Of a stretch of DNA of 64,000 nucleotides, positions 24,985 to 35,212 are shown piece after piece. The DNA comes from Sweltsa coloradensis (Eukaryota; Arthropoda; Insecta; Plecoptera; Chloroperlidae). Within the stretch, counting starts at the first letter, position 1. Each line of letters begins with the position of its first letter. The stretch covers positions 124,001 to 188,000 of the forward strand of contig JAMZAV010000160.1 in NCBI GenBank assembly GCA_024449915.1. Reading direction: 5' to 3'. The notes beneath the pieces are model-generated. The model ran no database searches. It was given only the letters and a program-made list of their open reading frames with translations, and was not told the DNA's origin. The position numbers were made by a program, and so were the translations under genes.

Positions 24985-25237
24985 ACTCCCCTCTTACCGA
25001 CCTTATTGAAGGGCAATGCCCACAAAAAACGCCTGTCAATCGGACGTTGTCTTTGGTTTTTATCGTGAGACGTGACACACGTACAGACGGACGGTGTCAC
25101 GGTTGGACCTAAGCTTCGCTTCCTAATGTGGCATCGACGTCCGCGGTGGCTCCTTGGTTGGGGCGCAGGCCCCATGGGACGTGGGTTCAAATACCGCATG
25201 AGGATTGAGGCACGGGTGCTCCACCCTCATCTATCTT

Positions 25238-25268
<31 letters not shown>

Positions 25269-25345
25269 TTTTTTATTTTGTATTTATTTAACGTCTATTC
25301 TATTCAGTTAAAAAACTGCTTTATAAAGGAGGACAACTAAATAAA
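24985..25345 (+). mobile_element. Probable SINE or LINE 3' fragment with a (TTTA)n tail
   Basis: Contains a B box-like cgtgggttcaaataccgc near 25181. It is followed by a (TTTA)n tract (25237-25272) and a 'ttcagttaaaaaactgctt' hairpin reminiscent of the tail of the 53211 SINE. Orientation and limits are uncertain. The open frames at 24888-25311 lie in it. Confidence 0.4.
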
Positions 25346-25852
25346 TCTAATTACACAGATTCAGAAACAACAAGAGTTCAGTTAGGGATAAGAAATTTAA
25401 AAAAAATATTATTAGTAGATCCCACCGGCAAAAATCTCCCATAAGAAATAACATGGGGACGATCTTTATGCCCCGTGACCTTGTATAGGATTTTGATAAC
25501 AAAAAAATATTGGCCATTATTGATGTACTCGGCAGCCTTTTCTGTAAATCCTCTATATTTTGTTTTGTAATTTGGGCAAGTGGTTCGGTCAAAATATTAT
25601 GCTGATTACCAAAGAATGGGTGTGATTTAGGAATGCATATTTTTGCGTGTTTGATTTATATTTGTGCACAGTTTCAAGACAAGATCTTTTAAAGGGCCAT
25701 TTTAGATTGGTACTATGCTCTAGTATCTATGTGGAACAAAAAATAAGCAGGTTAAAGCCGATTTAAGAAATTTCCCAAATCGTCAATTTTCGCAAAAAAA
25801 ATCATTTAAAAAAATATGAAAAATTCTTGTGAAATCAAAGGTACAAGATGTA

Positions 25853-26604
25853 ATTGGATGAGCGTAGCGAGCGAAGCGAAGATTCCATTTCCCTACACTG
25901 GAGAAAAAAATCCGGAATGTTTTTTTTTGTATTTTTGTCTGTTTGTTAGCACGATTCCGGCTAAACCGATACTCCGATTGCGATGAAATTTTATGGAGGT
26001 CTTCGAAATCTCTGAACTTAGAACTGCCACGTTTTTGAGCACAATCGAAAAATTATTTCTCATGAAAATCGAAATTTTACGATTTTTTTCGATTTTTTAA
26101 AAATTTCTTCGACTTACAACACCTACATGCTTTGTCCGATTGTAATGATTTTTTCACAGAACCTTAATTTCATGAATTGATATATTCATGTGAAATTTGA
26201 GCGTTATCAAAAAACTTTTTTTTACGAAAATCGCAATTTTACGACTTTTTTCAAATTTTCAAATTTCTCCAGCGAATAACACCTACATGCTTTATCCGAT
26301 TGTAATGACTTTTTTACAGAACCTTAATTTAATGAATTTATATATTCGTGTAAAATTTGTGCGCAATCGAATAATTATTTCTTATGAAAATTTCAATATT
26401 ACGATTTTTCCTTTTTTAAAATTACGATTAATTTAAAAAAAAAATTAAGTAAACTTTTTATTTAATTTAATTTAATTTTAAAAATATCTTCAACTTAGTA
26501 ATGATTTTTTTCACAGAACAACAGAAAATTCGCATAACACATGGCAGCTCAATGCACCAATTACGCTCATCCAACAACGCGGCGGGACTTAAGCGTTTTC
26601 CTAG
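25853..26604 (+). mobile_element. Helitron/Helentron-like element, subfamily 2, copy 4
   Basis: Starts attggatgagcgtagcgagc and ends gcgggacttaagcgttttcc + TAG then T. The interior differs from copies 1-3: repeated 'acctacatgctttgtccgat / ttcacagaaccttaattt' units replace the 175-bp units, while the ends are shared. That suggests one transposition machinery acting on exchanged interiors. Confidence 0.75.
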
Positions 26605-26917
26605 TTTTTTAACGGTCACTTTAGTGTTTTATTATGCTATAGATTATGTGGTAAAAAACATTTTTTTTTTTGTAAAATCCAAGGTATTAAGTGAAAATAA
26701 GAGCCATTCTTACTTACTCTCAAATACGTTTTAAGCCCTCCCCCCAAAAAGTTAACCCCCAAAAAATTTCGCCTCCGCTGGCTAGGGCTATGACCCTGAC
26801 CCCGTCCCTCCTCCGCCACCACTCCTCCATCGGTATGGCAATCCTGTGCCCCCCCCCCCCTCATTGTAAAGTCTCTGATCTGATTTACAAGATTGACAAT
26901 AAAATATAATGTAATTA

Positions 26918-27435
26918 CTAGGAAAACGCTTAATCCCGCCGCGTTGTTGGATGAGCGTAATTGGTGCATTGAGCTACCATGTGTTATATGGATTTTCTGT
27001 TGTTCGGTGAAAAAATCATTACTTAGTTGAAGATTTTTTTAAATTAATTTAAATTTAATGAAAAATAAACTTAAATCCTTAATTTTTTTAATTAATCGTA
27101 ATTTAAAAAAAGAAAAAATCGTAAATTTTCGATTTTCATAAGAAATAGTTATTCGATTGTGCTCAAATTTCACAAGAATATATTAATTCATAAAATTAAG
27201 GTTCTGTGAAAAATCATCAAAATCGGATAAAGCATGTAGGTGTTTATAAATCGAAGAAATTTTAAAAAAATCGAAAAAATCGTAAAATTGCGATTTTCAT
27301 GAGAAAAAATTTTCCGATTGTGCTCAAAAACGTGGCAGTTCTAAGTTCAGAGATTTCGAAGACCTCCATAAAATTTCATCGCAATCGGATTATCGGTTTA
27401 GCCGGAATCGTGTTAACAAACAGACAAAAATACAG

Positions 27436-27470
<35 letters not shown>

Positions 27471-27527
27471 ATTCCGGATTTTTTTCTCCAGTGTAGTGAA
27501 AAGGAATCTTCGCTCCGCTCATCCAAT
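26918..27527 (-). mobile_element. Helitron/Helentron-like element, subfamily 2, copy 5 (reverse)
   Basis: Reverse complement of copy 4: CTAG end at the left (ctaggaaaacgcttaatccc), 5' end at the right (gctccgctcatccaat). It lies 313 bp from copy 4, tail to tail. The family T-run appears here as an A tract of about 30 at 27437-27469, a likely length-variable site. Confidence 0.75.
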
Positions 27528-28141
27528 AAGCACTCACCGGTAAAAATGTAAAGAAAATAAATGAACTTTAGATAAAAGCAAAATGATGAGATAATAATTT
27601 AATTACAACAATGCACATACAGTACAATAAATTATGATGCCGTGTTTACAATGCAGACTATTAAAAAAATGGGAAATTTAATGAATTAAAATGGAATAGG
27701 GCTACACTTAAAAAGTAAAAATGAACAAAATAGAATTACGAAAAATAAAAAAGATAATAGGGCCTACAAAGAACAAAACCCACAAAAATGAAATACGAAA
27801 AAAACTCAGGTCGAGTAGAGAGCTTCTTTATCGACCCACTCTCGAGATGAGTCGAAGTGAAACTATCGATTAAAATCTCGAACAGATATCGAAACCACTC
27901 GTACTCGCTCGGCTCTCGATAATCATTAAAGATGGTTGCCGCTTAGATTAAGTTTCCTAGTGATAGCCACATTTATTAAGCACGATCGTAAGTAGAAAAT
28001 ACTGTTAATTCTTCTCATGGAAATTGTAGTAAGCTTGGCATATTATTTAAAATACATTGAGCTACACGTTTTCGTTTCCCGAACTACGCTCTGTCAATAA
28101 AACTTCCGAATTAGTTTGAGTGGTGCAATTTGTCAAACTAG

Positions 28142-28700
28142 GACTAGGCCTAGGCCTAGGCTAAGCCTAGAGCCTAGGCCTAGGACAATCAGGCATTATT
28201 GTCATGATGTCAAAAGGTCACTTTAGAATTGCCTGTTTATATTAATCTAAAGCTTAGAAGCCAAATTCATGTCCAGTTAGCTACTAGCAGTACTTTTATT
28301 AAAATGACAGACCTATTGTTCCTCTGTAAGCCTAGGCTAAATCTAGATTTGACAATGCATTAGTAGCCCTAGGGCCTAGCTAGGGGCTAGGCCCCTAGGC
28401 TAGGCTCTAGGCTATAGTGTAGGGCCCCGGGTCTAGGTTAAGCCTCGGGCCTACCCCTAGGCCTAGGCATACCTTAGATCTGGGGCCTAGGCTTAGTACC
28501 CACGCCTTCATAACGCTTAAATTGAAGTACGGGTGTAGGGCTCGGACTAGGCCTAGGCTCTATTGACAGATAAGGCTCTTCCTGGGTTCTGAGGTTAAGT
28601 AGAAAGGGAGCCTTGGCTTACCCAGGATCTAGGAGACCTAGTCTGGACGCATCCTTCTAGGCCTACGGCTCAATACTAGGTAGGCCAGAGGCTAGGTTGT
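28142..28700. repeat. AGGCCTAGG-rich block
   Basis: Dense overlapping CCTAGG/AGGCCT/GGCCTA words (for example gactaggcctaggcctaggc at 28141), irregular rather than periodic. The same word is scattered singly throughout the window and forms another block at 42770-43145. It is not a clean satellite, and its function is unknown. Confidence 0.8.
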
Positions 28701-28750
28701 GGTTCAAGCAATGACCTTACACCACAGCTCGGCCGAAGCAGGTTGTTATG

Positions 28751-29273
28751 AGCCTTGTTTACATGGAGGACTGAGTACGGAGTTGTCCGAGTTGAGTACG
28801 GTTTTTGGTCTCAGTACCACATGTAAACACATGAAATCAGGTACCGAACCGGTTGGGTTCGGTCCGACGAAATGGTGGGACCGAACCGAAATACCGTACT
28901 GAGTACTCACATGTAAACAGCTTCCTGAGAGGGAACCCAACTGAAAAACATGCAGCCTAATTGCAAATGTCAATAAATAAGTTTTAAAATGTTGTATCTA
29001 TTTTTAACTTCTGTTCGTTGGTCTCCAACTTCAAATGTAGATCATCCACGCCTAGGCCTGGCCTTCAATCCTACCCGTATTTATGAAAATGACATGAAAG
29101 TAAGGTTATGTAACAGTGATGTTTTGAGCAATCGCCGTAAGATGGCGTCGATGCTGCACGAAATGTCAGTTCAGTTCTAGTTGGGTACTTGACATGTAAA
29201 CGCTTCAAGGACATTGGAACCGTAATTAAATTTCAGTACAGTACTGGACCCAGTCCTCCATGTAAACAAGGCT
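28751..29273. mobile_element. Terminal-inverted-repeat MITE (523 bp), possibly Harbinger/ISL2EU-like
   Basis: Left end agccttgtttacatggagga(ctg) and right end inverted agccttgtttacatggagga(ctg) match over 23 bp. The interior has gtaccgaaccggttgggttc and repeated 'acatgtaaac' words. Flanks share only 'AT', compatible with an ISL2EU-type 2-bp duplication. The superfamily is not certain. Open frames here are not genes. Confidence 0.75.
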
Positions 29274-30282
29274 ATTGACCCGTTGCCCCCATCATGTCGG
29301 CCTAGGCCTAGTAGGTCTAGGCCCTAGGCATGATTAGTGGATGGTGGTGTGTTTTTGTCTATTTGTGTATTTTACTGTTGTTAAGGCCTAGGCCAGAGTT
29401 GTTATGTGGAGGTAATTTTCATTTAAATTTTCCCTTTGCTTAGGCCTACCGGTACTTTTGTGTTGTCAATATTTGATAATTATTCTTTTATTGTGGCTAG
29501 TTGTGTGGGAATGGACTGTTCTACCTAAAGCGGGTGAGCCACCAATCAAATGTTTCTAAAGCCAATTGTCTTCGGTAGATAAATTGAAACGTCTCTTAGA
29601 GTTTAAATACATTCTTATACCTCGCCGCACACGACAGTAAGTCAAGGCGTACTTAAGGTGAATATATCGGACTTATTTTATTAAATAGGCCTATTAGTTT
29701 ATCAAAACAACGGGCATACGCCTAGGGGCCTAGGCCCATCAGGGATAGGCCTATTCCTGCTCATAGTTTTTGGGTTGGAAGGCTGATTTTTGTTGCTTTT
29801 TGTAACACATAGGCCTAGGCCCTACTCTTGTCTACAAACTAACATACCTTGTTTTTTTCTTCCGCCTGTACAAATACTATATTTGTACCGGGTGAAGATA
29901 AAATTTGTACAGTGCTATCTAGATAGCCTACTAACGAGAAAAATTAGGAGAAAAATATTCAGTAAATGTGTAGGTCTAGACTATTCAGCATACTGCCACA
30001 GCCAACATGACTTACATACAGGCCTCTGGCCTACTGATAAAATAAACAAAAACATTATCTTGAATATTTTTTGGACTAAAAATTAGAATTTTTGACATTT
30101 CATCACTGGGTGGGCAGTGTGGGCTTATGTCAGGCCTAGTACCTACTATTTGGTACAGTAACACATTACAATGGGGTGGGGGTTTATCATATATATTTGT
30201 AAATTGCGTCTAAAGGTTTATAGGCCTACCCAATGACATTCAATTAATATGCTTAGACTCTCAGTATGGCCGTGGGGATCGT
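29274..30282. other. Non-coding, with scattered TAGGCCTA words and one conserved palindrome
   Basis: No gene recognised. About 29860-29905 holds an imperfect palindrome (cgcctgtacaaatactatat / ttgtaccgggtgaaga) that recurs near 23355-23392. Confidence 0.45.
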
Positions 30283-30490
30283 GCCAATTAGAAGCCATCA
30301 TGAAAGGGGAAAACATCCGTCTAAATGTAAGTAAATTTGTACATATTTACATACAGACAGCGGTGCTCGCCCATCAACTCAACAACAAACACAACTCCAC
30401 AGCCACTTAAATCGGCAAATTAGACAACTAGATGAAGTATCTATGTGGCAGTGAAATGATTTTCCCCTTTCATGATGGCTTCTAATCGGC
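30283..30490. mobile_element. Foldback MITE with 31-bp inverted ends
   Basis: Arms 30283-30313 (gccaattagaagccatcatg...) and 30460-30490 are inverse copies with one mismatch, separated by about 146 bp. No clear target duplication, so the superfamily is unassigned. Transcribed, it would form a hairpin with a 31-bp stem. Confidence 0.8.
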
Positions 30491-30763
30491 ATGCTAGCGA
30501 ATAGCAATCGGGGTGAAGGATAGGAGACTGAGCGTCTAGCGCTTTGCTACGCAAAGCTTAGGCCTATGTATGTCATTGGGTCTACCCATAGGCCTACTTG
30601 GCAAATTGACCTAATTTCTTATAGGGCCTAGGCTTACATTCAGTTTTTGCCATTATATATGAGGTAATGGTGCTAAGAGGCTTCAGGCTGTAACAGAGTT
30701 ACCTACCTAGGTATTAGTAGGTAGGCCTATTACGTATTATTAGTAAATGGGGGTAAGCCTATA

Positions 30764-31563
30764 ATTGGATGAGCGTAGCGAGCGTAGCGAGCGTAGCGAG
30801 CGAAGCGAAAACTTCAATTTCACTGACCCCTCAAAAAATTTAGCTCCAATGTTTTTTTGTGTGTTTGTTTTTTGTTTTTTTTGTTTTTTTTTTTTGTTTG
30901 TTTGTTCGCACGATTCCGGGCAAACGGCATAAGCGATCTTGATGAAAATTTGACAGGACCTTCGAAATCTCTGAACTTAGACGTGCCACGTTTTTGGGTT
31001 CAATCGGAGAAATATTTCTCATGAATATCGCACTTTTACGATTTTTTTTCGATTTTTAGTGCGATATTTTCGTGACATTTGGGCCGATTCTGACCAAACG
31101 GGTGGGGCTACAAAGTTCATATTTTACATGGACATTAAGGTTATGGTGATGTAGTACCTTGTGAAAAAAAAAGTTGAAAAAGGTAACCAGAACCCATAAA
31201 ATAAACGTACTTTTACGATTTTTTTTCGATTTTTAGTGCGATATTTTCGTGACATTTGGGCCGATTGTGACCAAACGGGTGGGGCTACAACATTCATATT
31301 TCACATGAACATTAAGGTTATGGTGATGTAGTACCTTTTGAAAGAAAAAGTTGAAAAAGTGAGCCAGAATTCATATAATAAAGGTTTTGATATGAGTTTT
31401 TTTGAGGTTTATAATAACCATTAACAAGTAACATTTGAAACTCGACAACAATCACCTACAATGCATTCACAAAGCACTTGCAAAGGAAAAGTGGTCCCAC
31501 GCAAACTAAAAACTTACAAAAACGCTCATCCATCAACGCGGCGGGACTTTAGCGTTTTCCTAG
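30764..31563 (+). mobile_element. Helitron/Helentron-like element, copy 6
   Basis: 5' attggatgagcgtagcgagc followed by three GCGTAGCGA-type units, two internal 'gtgacatttgggccgattgtgaccaaac' units, and 3' ...gcgggactttagcgttttcc + TAG then T. Same ends as copies 1-5. Confidence 0.78.
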
Positions 31564-32103
31564 TGGTATGTAATAGTAGGTACTTGCCAGTACCACTCTA
31601 CAAGTCTGCAGCTCATTGTCTCATTGTTCAAATTGTTATCTTCAAACATAAAAAGGTTATTGGTTCACAAAAAAAATTATTCAATGGGATTCATGGCTTC
31701 CCATTTTCTGGTAGCCTACATAAATGGTTTAGACTTTAGAGGCAGGCCTAGTTTTAATTAAACTTAATTTGTGAAGATTTAATTTATGTGCCTACCTTTT
31801 GACATACCGGTAGGCCTATTATGTTTAAATTTGATCCAGGTCTAGAGTCTTTTTGACAAGGGGACAACCGGACATTTTCAAGATAATTTTTTTAATTTTT
31901 AATTACTACATGTATTCAGCATAAAGACTAGAGCTATGATGTTGTGTGTGTGTTCACTTCATACATTCATGCTTAGGATGTTTTAATTTCTTTGTCAGGT
32001 CAAGATAATTAATAAGGGGATGTTCATGGAAATAATCCTACACTAAGATTTTAGGTTGTGGTTGTGGTTGTTTTGTGATAGCAACTGTGCAATGATTTTG
32101 ATT

Positions 32104-32202
32104 GTTGTGTTTTACTGTTTAGATGTCTCTCCGGGACCTGGTGGAGGGGGAGTGCGGGGCAGCAAACTCGCTGGTGCGGTTAACATCACATTTCGTCCAA
32201 GA
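32104..32202 (+). repeat. Upstream copy of the 99-bp tandem duplication covering the PEX5 exon 1 acceptor and start
   Basis: Positions 32104-32202 and 32203-32301 are identical as printed: a 99-bp head-to-tail duplication spanning the polypyrimidine tract, the AG acceptor, the ATG and the first 27 codons. The upstream copy has its own acceptor (AG at 32121-32122) and its own ATG (32123). Read through, it makes a 32-codon ORF ([11 protein letters not shown]... ending ELCFTV) that stops immediately before the second ATG. Either a recent duplication or an assembly artefact would explain perfect identity. Confidence 0.95.
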
Positions 32203-32221
32203 GTTGTGTTTTACTGTTTAG

Positions 32222-32380
32222 ATGTCTCTCCGGGACCTGGTGGAGGGGGAGTGCGGGGCAGCAAACTCGCTGGTGCGGTTAACATCACATTTCGTCCAAG
32301 ATCGGGCTTTGAAAGAAGAAGGACTATGCCATCCCTTTACGCATTCATCAAATGACTTCTCTAATGCTGATGCCGACCAG
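32222..32380 (+). CDS. PEX5: PEX5 coding exon 1 (residues 1-53)
   Basis: Begins exactly at the ATG after acceptor ttttactgtttag and ends CAG|gtaagg, phase 0. It encodes [12 protein letters not shown] with Cys11, the conserved receptor-recycling cysteine, followed by the amphipathic start typical of PEX5 ([12 protein letters not shown]). I chose this ATG rather than the identical one at 32123. From 32123 the frame closes at TAG 32219-32221, directly before this ATG, so only this copy reads into the rest of the exon. Confidence 0.93.
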
Positions 32381-35181
32381 GTAAGGATTTTCCCCCCAAG
32401 TTTTTTATTTATTCTATTTTAAATTTATTTGGTGATTGACTGATTGGTGCTTATAGTTTGAATGACAATACCGAAAGGCTAAATATTGAGTTAAATTGCA
32501 TTTTAAACTTTTGACTTCAAATTTACAGATAGCTAGGTATCTGTCATTCACCTTCATTCAGGGTGTGTGATTTTTTTGATTTTTATTAAAAAAATCAAAA
32601 ATCATGATTTATTTGATTTAAATCAACTTTTCGATTTAAATCAGATTTTTTCGATTTTTTTTTATTTAAATTAGATTTTTATTGATTTAAATCAACAATA
32701 TCAGTGTTTCAAAACTTGTCAAGTTGGTGAGCGGATCAAATACTTTCACAAGCGTTTCAGAATATATATTTCTAAAATTATTTCACGGAAAACTTTGCCT
32801 AAATCAGTTAAAACTCATGTGTTTGTTGCTCAAAATGAAGAAAAAGTGCATTTGATTATTGCATATGCATTCTGTATGACTGCATATGGTGAACACTGTA
32901 GAGGCTTACTTAATAAATAAATAATAATAATAAATAAATAAATTCGATCATGATTTTATTAATAAATCATTTGATTTAAATCTGATTTAAATCAATGATT
33001 TAAATCAAAAACACCCTGCCTTCATTACTTTTCAAACACCCTCTTCTCTGTAGGTAGTCTTCCATAGGGAGGTAGACTTGTTAAATTCATCTCAACAAGG
33101 TTTGTTAGTTTGTTGCCTTCCATTACTATCAATGCAATTAGGGATATGTTATTTGTGAAGGTGAATGGTGATTTATGAAAGGTATAGGACATTTACAACA
33201 ATTGGTGTGTTATGATGCTCAATTTGAACTTGCGTCCCTTGGAATGCTTCATACCACCAACCCAACTATGTGCTGCACAGCTTAAATATACTAGTTGCTA
33301 GCTGTATCACAGAGTATGTTATATTCACTGTCACAGGTTACCCTATGGATCAAGACATCTTGTAGACGTAAAGTAATTTATGCATATGTATTATTTTTTA
33401 CTTCTGCACTGTCTTGTGACAACATAATGAAATATATGTCAATGCTTTTAAGTATCTTTGTCAAACTGAACATTGAACAAAAAACTATAAGCTGATTCAT
33501 GTAGGCCTAAGGTTATTCATGGGTAGCTTTTAAATATCTACCAGCACTCAAATGGTCTTAATTATTCTAATGTTTCATGTTCCAGATGGCCCATCAGTTT
33601 CTTGGGGAAACACTAGGGCGTTCCCCTCAAACGTTCCATATGGACTCGCTTCTACAAGAGATGCGCGAGATGGAGATGTCAGGACCGATTCAAGCCCCTG
33701 GTGTTGCCGCGCTGGCAACTTCCGACCCGGGCATGTGTAGGGACGAAGATTCTATTTGGGCTGAACAGTACCTTGAATCAGGAAAACAATTTGACGTAAG
33801 CCGAATTGTTTCTCGTTATTTTTTAGAGGGTTTATTTTTAATGTAATTTTTTCATATTCATTTGATTGGTTTTGTAGGCTTTAATTGTTTTTCTTCAGCC
33901 CTACAGGCTGTGCTTTACGTTCTCTATTCTTTCCCAACATCTCAACTCTTCTCCAATCCAAACTAAATAAATACTAAAATACAATTCAATCTAGGCCTAT
34001 GTGTATATAGGCCTATATATATATATATATATACGATAATAGGCCTAAATACCGTATTTATATATAGTTGTATTCACTCACTACAGACCGTTCAAAACAT
34101 ATTTTCTGAATTCAAACGTCGGGCGGAAAAGTTTGCGGAAAAGTTCTTCGAAGTAACCACACTATTTCACACGTAAATTGACTGTAAAGGCCTCGATATT
34201 CTTTCAAATTACGAAATAAAGAGAATTTAGAATAAACAGAATCTCATAGGCCTACACTGTTAAACCCTATACTGATCGTCGGGACCGATGTTTTTGTTCG
34301 AAATACAACATTTTTCGAAGTATCTGAGTTTGAATTAGCAAAGGTTTTACTGTAGTCCTCCTACCACTGAACAAGACTTACCAGCTGCATAATATTTTGG
34401 CAGCATCCTAGAACTTCTTTGGACCCAAGGCTGATGGGATGTTGATGTTGAGGGGTTACTTACCTTGTCCTTTTTTATTTTACAATGTAAAGAATTACAG
34501 GGCATGTCTACCTGCATATTATAATAGTGCGACCTACATTCGCATGCAAACCAGCTTTTCGATTTTAGACATCTCAAAACTGGGGTGCGACTTACATTCA
34601 AGTAAATACGGTAGCTAAAATTGTGAAATGTTGTTTCATTGTGCGATTTAATTTGAGTTCTTTATGGAATGAAACATGGACATTTGCTTTAAAAAAAACA
34701 TTTTATGCAAAATTACAGAATTGTGTTTCATAGCTCAATGCAAAATTCCTGTATCCCTAGAGCGTACTTAAATGAATGTGAACTATGCCTTTATTGAGCT
34801 GGAAGTCGATGAGACAGTCTCAATTTAGTTGGCACTCGCCGAGGGATCGCAGCACTATGGCCACCGCATCAGCAAAACATAACACTAAAACTGTTATTGA
34901 GGAAGGACACGACTAGTATTTTAAACTCTAGCCTTGTTGAATATATCCTAAGAATTGAGTAGTCCTAGGCCTATTTGCAAAACGTGCAAATAAAATGATG
35001 ACATAATGACTCCTATAATGACATCACATTTGTCGAGGTTAGCATAGCATTGCAGGAATGATAAAAACACAATTACCAACTAGGCACAAACGAACAACAA
35101 TTACAATTCTTAAAATCATTATTTTGTTAAAGTACTACATCTGGGGGATTAATTACTTCATTCATAAGTTATAAAATGTTA

Positions 35182-35212
<31 letters not shown>

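Noticed and set aside
25347..25592. 81-codon - strand frame (start EPLAQITKQNIEDLQKRL)
   Set aside because: Could be a transposon protein fragment, but I could not tie it to any family and no splice or repeat context supports it.
28142..28700. Telomere-like or CRISPR-like array
   Set aside because: AGGCCTAGG words are irregular, without constant unit or spacer length, and this is an animal genome.
32056..32355. 99-codon open frame with two perfect 33-residue repeats
   Set aside because: It is the wrong frame of the PEX5 exon 1 duplication. The repeat comes from the 99-bp tandem copy, not from a repeat protein.
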